Assembly: GCA_019637195.1 (NCBI GenBank)
Contig: JAHBWA010000073.1
Span: 1-41,932 of the forward strand
DNA length: 41,932 nucleotides
Origin: Labilithrix sp.
Lineage (GTDB): Bacteria; Myxococcota_A; Polyangia; Polyangiales; Polyangiaceae
Reading direction: 5' to 3'
Each line of letters begins with the position of its first letter. Position 1 is the first letter of the stretch. Below, piece by piece: positions 32,883-41,932 of this stretch. The notes under the pieces are model-generated. The model made no database searches and was not told where the DNA came from. It worked only from the letters and a program-made list of their open reading frames with translations. Position numbers and translations under genes: made by a program.

Positions 32883-34268
32883 ATGGGGACGAGGATCGAG
32901 CGAGACACGATGGGGGAGGTCGAGGTGCCGGCGGACCGCTACTGGGGAGCGCAGACCCAGCGGAGCCTCCAGAACTTCCGCATCGGCGGGCACCGCTTCG
33001 CGCCGCCGGTCGTCCACGCGCTCGGCGTGGTGAAGAAGGCCGCGGCCCACGTGAACCGCGAGCTCGGCAAGCTCGACGCGGAGCGCGCGGACGCGATCTC
33101 CCGCGCGGCCGACGAGGTCATCGCAGGCTCGCTCGACGATCAGTTCCCGCTCGTCGTCTGGCAGACCGGCAGCGGGACCCAGACGAACATGAACGCGAAC
33201 GAGGTCATCGCGAACCGCGCCAACGAGCTGCTCGGCTCGAAGCTCGGCGCGCCCGGCCCCGTGCACCCGAACGATCACGTGAACATGTCGCAGTCGTCGA
33301 ACGACGTCTTCCCGACGGTGATGCACCTCGCGGTGGCGCTCCGCGTGCGCGAGCGCCTCTTGCCCGCGGTCGACGCGCTCCGCGGCGCGATCGAGGAGAA
33401 GGCCGACGCGTTCTCCGGCGTCGTGAAGATCGGCCGGACGCACATGATGGACGCCACGCCGCTCACGCTCGGTCAGGAGATGGGCGGGTGGGCCGCGCAG
33501 CTCTCGTTCGCCGAGCGGCGCCTCGTCGAGGCGCTCGACGGCCTCTACGATCTCGCCCTCGGAGGCACGGCGGTCGGCACCGGCGTCACCTCGCACCCCG
33601 ACTGGTCGCCGCGCGTCGCCTCCGAGATCGCGCGGCTCGCGCGCGCGCCGTTCCGCTCGGCGCCCAACAAGTTCGCCGCGCTCGCCGGCCACGACGCGCT
33701 CGTCGCGATGAGCGGCGCGCTCCGCCTGCTCGCGACCGCGTGCATGAAGATCGCGAACGACGTGCGCCTCCTCGCGAGCGGTCCGCGCGCCGGCCTCGGC
33801 GAGCTCCTGATCCCCGCGAACGAGCCGGGGAGCTCGATCATGCCAGGGAAGGTGAACCCGACGCAGGCCGAGGCGCTGACCATGGTGTGCGCGCACGTCA
33901 TGGGCAGCGACGTCGCCGTCGGCATCGCGGGCGCGAGCGGGCACCTCCAGCTCAACGTCTTCAAGCCGATGATCGTCCACAACGTGCTCGAGAGCGTCGA
34001 GCTCCTGGCCGACGCCTGCGAGAGCTTCGGCGAGCACTGCGTCGTCGGCATCGAGCCGAACCGCGAGGCGATCGCGAAGCACCTCGAGAGCTCGCTCATG
34101 CTCGTGACGGCGCTGTCGCCGGTGGTCGGCTACGCCAACGCGGCGAAGATCGCGAAGACCGCGTACGAGAAGAACATCACGCTGAAGGAGGCGGCCGTCT
34201 CGCTCGGGCTCGTGACCGCGGCGGAGTTCGACGCGCACGTGAAGCCCGAGGAGATGACGCACGCCTAG
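32883..34268 (+). CDS. fumC: Fumarate hydratase, class II
   Basis: The 461-residue enzyme converts fumarate to malate in the TCA cycle. It contains the family signature GSSIMPGKVNP (316-326, with the catalytic loop Ser318), GSGTQTNMNANEVIANRA, HPNDHVNMSQSSNDVFPT and the catalytic-region His187 in IGRTHMMDATP. Length and N-terminus (RIERDTMGEVEVPADRYWGA) match FumC and separate it from aspartase and argininosuccinate lyase. The stop codon overlaps the stop of the convergent small gene (shared CTAG). Aconitase lies 0.8 kb further on, so two TCA enzymes are close but separated by an opposing two-gene operon. Confidence 0.97.
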   Translation: MGTRIERDTMGEVEVPADRYWGAQTQRSLQNFRIGGHRFAPPVVHALGVVKKAAAHVNRELGKLDAERADAISRAADEVIAGSLDDQFPLVVWQTGSGTQTNMNANEVIANRANELLGSKLGAPGPVHPNDHVNMSQSSNDVFPTVMHLAVALRVRERLLPAVDALRGAIEEKADAFSGVVKIGRTHMMDATPLTLGQEMGGWAAQLSFAERRLVEALDGLYDLALGGTAVGTGVTSHPDWSPRVASEIARLARAPFRSAPNKFAALAGHDALVAMSGALRLLATACMKIANDVRLLASGPRAGLGELLIPANEPGSSIMPGKVNPTQAEALTMVCAHVMGSDVAVGIAGASGHLQLNVFKPMIVHNVLESVELLADACESFGEHCVVGIEPNREAIAKHLESSLMLVTALSPVVGYANAAKIAKTAYEKNITLKEAAVSLGLVTAAEFDAHVKPEEMTHA

Positions 34269-34486
34269 CGCCGCTCGGCCGCCTCGAGCTCCTTCATCCG
34301 GCGCCGGCAATAGGCGAGCCGCTCCTTTGCGGTCGGGTAACGCCGCGAGAACCAGGCGATCAGCTCGGCGAGCTGGGCGCCCTCCGGCCCGTCGAGGCTC
34401 TGCATCGCCTCGCGGAGGCGAGCGTCGAACTCCTCGGCCGACAGCGGCGCCTCGTAGATCGCCGTGATCTCCGGATCGCGCTTCAC
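34265..34486 (-). CDS. Small helical protein coupled to nucleotidyltransferase-fold gene
   Basis: The 73-residue product reads MKRDPEITAIYEAPLSAEEF then DARLREAMQSLDG and ends RMKELEAAERR. The start is GTG overlapping the upstream stop as GTGA. It is mostly helical and charged, without a known motif. The tight coupling and size resemble two-gene modules in which a nucleotidyltransferase-fold protein is paired with a small partner, but no toxin-antitoxin family was recognised. Confidence 0.65.
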   Translation of the reverse strand: MKRDPEITAIYEAPLSAEEFDARLREAMQSLDGPEGAQLAELIAWFSRRYPTAKERLAYCRRRMKELEAAERR

Positions 34487-34962
34487 GACGAGGCCTTCCT
34501 CAGGAGGACCTCGAGCGCCTGGATGTCGAGCACGTCCTTGGGGCGCATCGCCCAGCGCTTCGTGAGGATCAGATCCGGAATCGAGGGCAACGTGACGGCG
34601 CCGCGCTCGCCGTAGGGGAGCGTGCTCCGGCGCGCCCACGCGTCGTCGAACTCGAGCCGGAGCGCCCCGTCCTTCGTCGGCGCCGAGCGCGCCACGAAGA
34701 CGTCGACCTTCTCGCCGTTCTCCAGGACGTACATTCCTGTCGCCCGAGCTTGCTCCGGCGTCTTGTTCGGGAACAGGTCGAACGGCGCCAGGGCGTCGTT
34801 CAAGAGCTGAATGTCGTCGATATGTACCCAGAGGTCGTAGTCGAACGTTCCGACGGGAATGCCGAGCGCGACGAGCGCTCGGCGGCCGATGAGCAGGACC
34901 CTCGCTCCGCTCGACGCGAGGGCGTCGAAGAACGCTGCCTCCTCGAAAGGGTCCGCCTGCAT
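34483..34962 (-). CDS. Nucleotidyltransferase-fold protein (AbiEii/MNT-like), function unknown
   Basis: The 159-residue product contains ARVLLIGRRALVALGIPVGT followed by FDYDLWVHID. The order of a hydrophobic strand, Gly, an Ala-rich helix and xDxD resembles the core of small nucleotidyltransferase-fold proteins such as the AbiEii/MNT group, although the usual GG(S) is IGRR here. Later segments include KVDVFVARS, which could supply the third acidic residue, and IPDLILTKRWAMRPKDVLDI, like the C-terminal helix of that group (K.....R.KD..DI..L). An upstream extension to 35055 is open but outside the domain. It is followed by the overlapping small gene. Roles in tRNA modification or toxin-antitoxin function are possible; none is shown. 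Confidence 0.65.
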   Translation of the reverse strand: MQADPFEEAAFFDALASSGARVLLIGRRALVALGIPVGTFDYDLWVHIDDIQLLNDALAPFDLFPNKTPEQARATGMYVLENGEKVDVFVARSAPTKDGALRLEFDDAWARRSTLPYGERGAVTLPSIPDLILTKRWAMRPKDVLDIQALEVLLRKASS

Positions 34963-35093
34963 GCCCTCGGAGCATACCCGAGCCCGCGACGGGCCGCAGG
35001 CGGCCGCGCGCCGCCAGAATGCCGCGGGGCCGCTCGACTTCGGCGCGCCGGCCATTGCCGCGGATGACGCGTCGCGCCTATAGTCCCGCCGCT

Positions 35094-37799
<2,706 letters not shown>

Positions 37800-37811
37800 C
37801 CGCCGCGCGAA

Positions 37812-37839
37812 CGGCCACGACGCGTGAGCGTCGTGGCCG
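37812..37839. terminator. Hairpin after acnA, 11-bp stem
   Basis: CGGCCACGACG, a six-base loop and CGTCGTGGCCG pair perfectly 13 bases after the stop codon. No T-run follows directly. It may act with the next hairpin as a bipartite or bidirectional terminator between the convergent acnA and FKBP genes. Confidence 0.6.
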
Positions 37840-37859
37840 CGAGTCCCGCGCCAGCGCAC

Positions 37860-37900
37860 CGGCCACGACGTCCGAGAGGATGCCGTGGCCGTTTGCTTTT
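37860..37900 (+). terminator. Second hairpin after acnA followed by T-rich tract
   Basis: CGGCCACG (37860-37867) and CGTGGCCG (37884-37891) form an 8-bp stem, followed by TTTGCTTTT. This is the best intrinsic-terminator-like structure in the window. Its arms share sequence with the preceding hairpin. Confidence 0.65.
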
Positions 37901-37911
37901 GGCGTGCTCCG

Positions 37912-38000
37912 CGAATCAGCCGTGCCGAGCCGCTCGACCTCGAATCAGCCGATGCCGAGCCGCTCGACCTCGAATCAGCCGATGCCGAGCAGCTCGACCT
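37912..38000. repeat. 30-bp tandem triplication of the FKBP gene 3' end
   Basis: Three copies of the unit CGAATCAGCCGATGCCGAGC plus ten further bases lie at 37912-37940 (one base deleted), 37941-37970 and 37971-38000. The last copy is the true 3' end of the FKBP gene, including its stop codon. The two outer copies therefore repeat the coding end VELLGIG-stop (with Arg for Leu) downstream of the gene. Confidence 0.9.
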
Positions 38001-38301
38001 CGAAGACGAGCGTCGCGTTCGGCGGGATCACCGGCGGGAAGCCGCGCGCGCCGTAGGCGAGGTCCGACGGGATGGTGAGCTTGCGCATGCCGCCGATCTT
38101 CATCCCGGCGACGCCGCGATCCCAGCCCTTGATCACCTGACCGGCGCCGAGCTCGAAGCCAAAGCCCTTGCCGCGATCGCGCGAGCTGTCGAACTTGCTG
38201 CCGTCGGTGAGGGTGCCGACGTAGTGCACCGTGACGCGGTCACCGGCCTTCGCCTCCTGACCGTCGCCTGCCTTGAGATCCTCGATTTGTAGGTCCGCCA
38301 T
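37975..38301 (-). CDS. FKBP-type peptidyl-prolyl cis-trans isomerase
   Basis: The compact 108-residue cytoplasmic-type FKBP starts MADLQIEDLKAGDGQEAKAG. It shows the family core VTVHYVGTLTDGSKFDSS, FELGAGQVIKGWDRGVAGM, GGMRKLTIPSDLAYG and IPPNATLVFEVELLGI. The active-site aromatics (Tyr in VHYVG, Phe-Asp in KFDSS, Trp in KGWD, Tyr in LAYG) are present. It would speed proline isomerisation during folding. There is no signal peptide. The ATG is preceded by GGAGTAAGG. The frame is open far upstream through a tandem array, but that part is low-complexity Arg/Ser-rich and not coding. Its 3' end is tandemly triplicated. Confidence 0.95.
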   Translation of the reverse strand: MADLQIEDLKAGDGQEAKAGDRVTVHYVGTLTDGSKFDSSRDRGKGFGFELGAGQVIKGWDRGVAGMKIGGMRKLTIPSDLAYGARGFPPVIPPNATLVFEVELLGIG

Positions 38302-38322
38302 GGGGCGAACCTTACTCCCACT

Positions 38323-38448
38323 CCGGCTGCGCCGGCTGCGGATCCGGCTGCGCCGGCTGCGGATCCGGCCGCGCCGGTTGCGGATCCGGCCGCGCCGGCT
38401 GCGGATCCGGCCGCGCCGGCTGCGGATGCAGCCGCGCCGGCTGCGGCG
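38323..38448. repeat. 21-bp tandem array, six units
   Basis: Units of CCGG(C/T)GCGCCGGCTGCGGAT start at 38323 and repeat every 21 bases for six copies, the last diverging. The array lies between the divergent FKBP gene and a lipoprotein gene, in the region where both promoters should be. Because 21 is a multiple of three, all frames stay open through it on both strands (for example a minus-strand QPARPDP repeat), which creates false long open frames. Confidence 0.9.
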
Positions 38449-38557
38449 GCTGCGGGAGAACAGGGCAGAAGAGCGCGGGGAACCGCGGCGCGGGCGCTGG
38501 CTGGCCGGGCGGCGCCGCGTCGCGTATCTTTGACGTGTCTCTTTCGAGGTAACGAAC

Positions 38558-39517
38558 ATGCGTCGTCGCTTTGCTCTTTTTCTTGCGCTCTCGAGCGGTG
38601 TGTCCGTGATGGCGGTGGTGGCCGCGTGCTCCGCGCCCGAGCCCCCGAACCGCAACCCGATCGAATATCGCGACGACGACGCGCCGAAGCGGGACTCGGG
38701 GACGCGCCCGCCGCGCGATGAGCCGAAGGGCGAGGAGGACCCGCCGCTGCCCGACGGCGGGAAGCCGCCGGGCCGCGTCTACTCCCACACGAGGGACACG
38801 CTCTACCTGTTCGAGCCGCTCGGGCAGACCCTCACGAAGATCGGCGAGTTCGCCTGCCTGAAGGCGGGCGATCGCATGCTCGACATCGCGCTCGATCGCG
38901 ACGGCGTGATGTACGGGACGAGCGACGACGGCTTCTTGAAGATCGATCCGGTCGACGCCTCGTGCTTCTACGTCAAGGAGGACCGGGCGGCTCAGTACCC
39001 GAACTCGCTCGCGTTCGTGCCGATCGGCACCGTCGACAACACGAAGGAGGTGCTCGTCGGCTACCGCTTCGACCCGGCGGCCACGAACCAGGCCACGATC
39101 TACGCGAAGATCGAGCCCGACGGCACGATGGTGAACATCGGCACGCTGAACGATCCCGCTGCCCCGACCAAGTTCCGATCGTCGGGCGACATCATGTCGA
39201 TGATCCGCAACGGCAACAAAGCGTACCTCACGGTGAAGCCCATCGGGACGGACGCCGGGTCGGGCAACGATCTGCTCGCCGAGGTCGACCCCAAGACCGG
39301 GCGGATCATCAAGATCGTCGGCGACGTCAGCCACAAGAACCTCTACGGCCTCGCCCAGTGGGCCGGCACCGCGTACGGCTTCGACGAGAGCGGGAACATC
39401 ATCGAGATCGACATGCAGACCGGCGAGGGGACGACCCTGACGACGCTGACCGAGGAGGGGGTCCCGGTCGCGTGGTACGGCGCGGGCGTCACGACCGACG
39501 CGCCGACGAAGCCCTGA
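38558..39517 (+). CDS. Lipoprotein with beta-propeller-like body
   Basis: The 319-residue product has a signal peptide with lipobox VAAC, then a Pro/Asp/Glu-rich linker (DDDAPKRDSGTRPPRDEPKG). The body has repeated strands of propeller type: RVYSHTRDTLYLFEPLGQTL, MLDIALDRDGVMYGTSDDGF, LLAEVDPKTGRIIKIVGDV, LYGLAQWAGTAYGFDESGNI and IEIDMQTGEGTTLTTL. Such WD/NHL/SMP-like propellers usually bind proteins or sugars. No precise family was recognised. GAGG lies ten bases before the start codon. A 28/29-bp tandem array begins shortly after the stop. Confidence 0.8.
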   Translation: MRRRFALFLALSSGVSVMAVVAACSAPEPPNRNPIEYRDDDAPKRDSGTRPPRDEPKGEEDPPLPDGGKPPGRVYSHTRDTLYLFEPLGQTLTKIGEFACLKAGDRMLDIALDRDGVMYGTSDDGFLKIDPVDASCFYVKEDRAAQYPNSLAFVPIGTVDNTKEVLVGYRFDPAATNQATIYAKIEPDGTMVNIGTLNDPAAPTKFRSSGDIMSMIRNGNKAYLTVKPIGTDAGSGNDLLAEVDPKTGRIIKIVGDVSHKNLYGLAQWAGTAYGFDESGNIIEIDMQTGEGTTLTTLTEEGVPVAWYGAGVTTDAPTKP

Positions 39518-39551
39518 CGGCCAGCGGCAAGCGCTCGCTGTGACGCTCGTT

Positions 39552-39690
39552 CTCGGTAGCGCTCGACCTCTGCGGCGCGCTCGGTAGCGCTCGGTAGCGC
39601 TTCGACCTCTGCGGAGCTCTCGGTAGCGCTCGACCTCTGCGGCGCGCTCGGTAGCGCTTCGACCTCTGCGGAGCTCTCGGTAGCGCTCGT
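39552..39690. repeat. Alternating 28/29-bp tandem array
   Basis: Units start CTCGGTAGCGCT. The order is a 28-base form (39552-39579, CGACCTCTGCGGCGCG ending), a 10-base stub (39580-39589), a 29-base form (39590-39618, TCGACCTCTGCGGAGCT ending), 28 (39619-39646), 29 (39647-39675) and a partial copy. The two forms alternate as a 57-base higher-order unit, so the array probably grew by duplicating pairs. It lies in the intergenic space before the VWA gene. Confidence 0.88.
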
Positions 39691-39859
39691 TCTTCTCTGA
39701 GGCTGGTCCGCGAACGGCCGCTCCCTCGCGAATCCGGCGTGGTGGCGGCCGTGCGAGGAGGTGCGCGTGGGCGCCTCGATTCGGCCGCGCACGATTGTTC
39801 ACGTCGCGGAAACCGAATCGCGATCACGCCCGTCTCAGGGCGACATGCGAGGTTCTCCG

Positions 39860-41299
39860 ATGGCGCTCTGGTTCCGGTCCGCGAAGCTCCGGCGCGCGTT
39901 CGCGCTCTCCGCCGTCGTCCTCTCGACAGGTGGCCTGGTCCTCTACAAAGCGGCTCCTTCCGAGGCCTTTCCGATCGACCCGTCGCACCCGATCCGGACC
40001 CCGCTCACGGCCGACGGCAAGAACGCGGTGAGCTTCCGCGGCCCCGGCGTGCACGGGGTCCTGTCGCTCAGCCACACGAAGGTCCTCGCCGGACAGACGA
40101 CCCCCGTGTACGCCGAGCTCAGGCTCGTCGCGGACCCCGCCGAGCGAGCCGCCGTCCGCGCGCCGATCTCGCTCGCGGTGGTGCTCGACACGTCGGGCTC
40201 GATGAGCGGCGAGAAGATCGAGGACGCCAAGCGCTCGGTCCTGCGCCTCTTGTCCGACATGCGCGACGACGACGAGATCACCGTCATCCGCTACTCGGAC
40301 ACGAGCGAGCTCCTGCAGCCGCTCACGCGCGTCGGGAGCATCCGCGCGTCGCTCAGCGCGCGGATCCGCGAGATCACCGCCGAGGGCGGCACGAACATCC
40401 CGGGCGGTCTCTCGCACGGGCTCCGCTCGCTCGACGAGGCAGCGAAGGGGCGCGTCCGCCGCATCGTGCTCGTGAGCGACGGTCTCGACGGGACGCGCGC
40501 GCAGGCGGAGTCGCTCGCCCGGACGAGCTTCGCGAGCGGGATCACCGTGTCGTCGCTCGGCATCGGGCTCGACTTCGACGAGAGCTACATGGGCGCGGTC
40601 GCGCAGAGCGGCCACGGCAACTTCGCGTTCATCAAGGACGGCGGGAGCCTCGCGGGCTTCCTCAAGCGCGAGCTCGACGAGACGGCGACCACGACCGTGG
40701 AGAACGCCCGCGTCGCGATCGACCTCCCGAGCGGGACGCGCTTCGTCTCGGCGACCGGCGCCGACGCGACCTTCGACGGCGCGCGCGTCGAGCTCCGACT
40801 GGGCTCGCTCTTCGCCGGGGACGAGCGACGCGTGATCGTGGAGCTCGCCGCGGACGGCTCGAGCTCCGGCTCCGCCATCCGCCCGAGCGCCACGTGGAAC
40901 CGGATCGGCCAGGCGACGACGTCGGTCTCCGTGCCGGCGCTCTCGCTCGTCGCCACGGCGGATCCCTCCGAGGTCGAGCGCGGTCGAGACGGCGCGGTGC
41001 TGGCGAGCTCCGCCAGCGTGGTCGCGTCGAAGCGCCAGCTCGAGGCCGCGAGCGCGTACTCGCGCGGCGACGTCGTCACGGCGACGCGGCTCGCCGCGGA
41101 GAACGAAGCGTCGCTCGGCGCGGCGCTCGCCGCGGCGCCGCCGACGGCGGCGCCGGCGCTCACCGCGCAGATGAACGCCTACTCGGAGCAGAAGCGGGGG
41201 TTCGGCGCGCACCGACCGCAGAGCGCCGAGGGCAAGAGCGCGGCCAAAGCGGCCGCCGTGAAGGATCTCGACAACCTCAACCGCGCATCGAGCTTCTGA
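39860..41299 (+). CDS. Exported VWA-domain protein
   Basis: The product has 479 residues. GAGG lies seven bases before this ATG, which also gives a compact signal peptide (MALWFRSAKLRRAFALSAVV, cut near SEA/FPI); ATGs at 39845 and 39761 are alternatives. After a beta-strand segment the von Willebrand A domain has the metal-ion site DTSGSMSG (110-117), TNIPGGLSHGL and VLVSDGLDG, so metal-dependent protein binding is expected. The C-terminal half has a beta domain (ARVAIDLPSGTRFVSATG), like the VIT/VWA proteins of other myxobacteria, and ends in an Ala/Lys-rich helix. The membrane-protein gene starts one base after the stop, so the two are cotranscribed. Confidence 0.88.
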   Translation: MALWFRSAKLRRAFALSAVVLSTGGLVLYKAAPSEAFPIDPSHPIRTPLTADGKNAVSFRGPGVHGVLSLSHTKVLAGQTTPVYAELRLVADPAERAAVRAPISLAVVLDTSGSMSGEKIEDAKRSVLRLLSDMRDDDEITVIRYSDTSELLQPLTRVGSIRASLSARIREITAEGGTNIPGGLSHGLRSLDEAAKGRVRRIVLVSDGLDGTRAQAESLARTSFASGITVSSLGIGLDFDESYMGAVAQSGHGNFAFIKDGGSLAGFLKRELDETATTTVENARVAIDLPSGTRFVSATGADATFDGARVELRLGSLFAGDERRVIVELAADGSSSGSAIRPSATWNRIGQATTSVSVPALSLVATADPSEVERGRDGAVLASSASVVASKRQLEAASAYSRGDVVTATRLAAENEASLGAALAAAPPTAAPALTAQMNAYSEQKRGFGAHRPQSAEGKSAAKAAAVKDLDNLNRASSF

Positions 41300-41300
41300 C

Positions 41301-41932
41301 ATGAAGAAGATCGCGTTCGTCGTCGCCGCCGCTTCTCTCTTCGCGTTCGCGCCCCTCGCGAATCGGTTCGGGCCCGTGGCGGGCTCGCTCGCCCTCGTGT
41401 GGCTCGGCGTGGTGCTCGCCATCGCCGCGAGCGGGACGATCCAGTCGCTGGCGATCGGCGGCGGCGCGCTCGGCGCCTTCGGGAGCGGCGTGCTCGCGTC
41501 GGTGTCGCCGGCGGCGGCAGGCGCGGTGCTCGTCGCCGCGGCGTTCGCCGAGCGGACGACGCGCGTACGGTCGCGCACCGCGCGCGCGGTGCACGTCGTG
41601 ACGGCGCTCGTCGGTGGCGGGTTCGCGGGGGCGCTCTCCAGCTCGTTCACGTCGGCGTCGCTCCCGGTCCTCGCGGTGGCTGCCGTCGTGGCCGCCGTGC
41701 TCGCCGCGCTGCCGCTCCTCGTCGAGGCCGACGATCCCGTCGCCCACGCCCTCGACGAGGCGGCGTCGCTCGTCTCCGAGCCGGCGAGGCGAGAGCTCGA
41801 GCGAGGCGCCGAGCTCCGGCGGAACGCCGAGGACGTCCCGCTCGATCGCGCTACGGCGGCGCGCGTGCGGACGACGTGGCAGTCGCTGCTGCGGCTCGCC
41901 GAGGCGCGCGTTCGTCTCGAGCGATCACGTCC
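41301..41932 (+). CDS. Membrane protein of unknown function, 3' end cut by window
   Basis: 210 residues are visible. The start is one base after the VWA stop, MKKIAFVVAAASLFAFAPLA. Several hydrophobic helices follow (GSLALVWLGVVLAIAASGTI, AAGAVLVAAAFA, VLAVAAVVAAVLAALPLL), then a charged cytoplasmic-looking helical part (EPARRELERGAELRRNAEDV, SLLRLAEARVRLERS) that continues past the edge. No family was recognised. Its coupling to a VWA protein suggests a shared membrane complex, by inference only. Confidence 0.7.
   Translation, partial: MKKIAFVVAAASLFAFAPLANRFGPVAGSLALVWLGVVLAIAASGTIQSLAIGGGALGAFGSGVLASVSPAAAGAVLVAAAFAERTTRVRSRTARAVHVVTALVGGGFAGALSSSFTSASLPVLAVAAVVAAVLAALPLLVEADDPVAHALDEAASLVSEPARRELERGAELRRNAEDVPLDRATAARVRTTWQSLLRLAEARVRLERSR

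Noticed and set aside
38312..39802. Long minus-strand open frame with Pro/Gln/Arg repeats
   Set aside because: It lies opposite a well-supported lipoprotein gene and stays open only because of 21-bp and 28/29-bp arrays and high GC. It has no start site or domain.

Overview
The window is chromosomal DNA from a high-GC bacterium, most likely a myxobacterium (Myxococcota, Polyangiales-like). The evidence is the very high GC with GC3-biased codons, the many short Cys-anchored lipoproteins, a eukaryote-like Ser/Thr kinase next to a PEGA-like membrane protein and a periplasmic-binding-type lipoprotein, a MYXO-CTERM-like protease tail, an FHA-domain sigma-54 activator and a giant Rhs/NHL protein. 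This assignment is inference from gene content; no rRNA or tRNA gene is visible.

Layout. (1) 1-2261: a partial GT9 heptosyltransferase-like gene and a divergent MBOAT O-acyltransferase (surface polysaccharide or lipid modification). (2) About 2250-17740 is an accessory island with visibly lower and more variable GC. It begins with an IS66 accessory-gene ruin touching the MBOAT stop codon. It carries a secreted matrixin-type metalloprotease with five Ca-binding-like repeats, a junction of two broken transposases (5218-7802), a 2232-residue Rhs lipoprotein toxin (14917-8219) with a tightly overlapping immunity candidate (8222-7983), and a lipoprotein with a phage-tail-like body (16317-15289). 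It ends in a frameshifted ISKra4-like element with an intact 8-bp target duplication (16369-17740). (3) 18244-29000 is a secretion and signalling block: an ASH-domain lipoprotein, a LuxR-type regulator divergent from an FHA/sigma-54 activator, a trypsin-like protease, a three-gene operon (PEGA-like membrane protein, ligand-binding lipoprotein, lipoprotein) and another small lipoprotein. (4) 29011-37799 mixes a Ser/Thr kinase with central carbon metabolism (transaldolase, class II fumarase, aconitase A) and a small nucleotidyltransferase-fold operon. (5) 37975-41932 has an FKBP-type prolyl isomerase, a lipoprotein, and a VWA-domain protein followed by a membrane protein cut by the window edge.

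The most interesting biology is the lipoprotein-anchored Rhs polymorphic toxin. It combines Cys-rich, NHL-like and YD-repeat modules, a short His-rich C-terminal domain after the DPxG boundary, and an ATGA-overlapping cognate immunity gene. It sits in an island with a secreted protease and a phage-tail-like lipoprotein, both plausible surface-acting factors. Intergenic spaces hold several short tandem arrays (units of 50/31, 21, 28/29 and 30 bp) and four clean palindromes that look like operators. All GC statements are by eye, and family names come from motif recognition without database searches.
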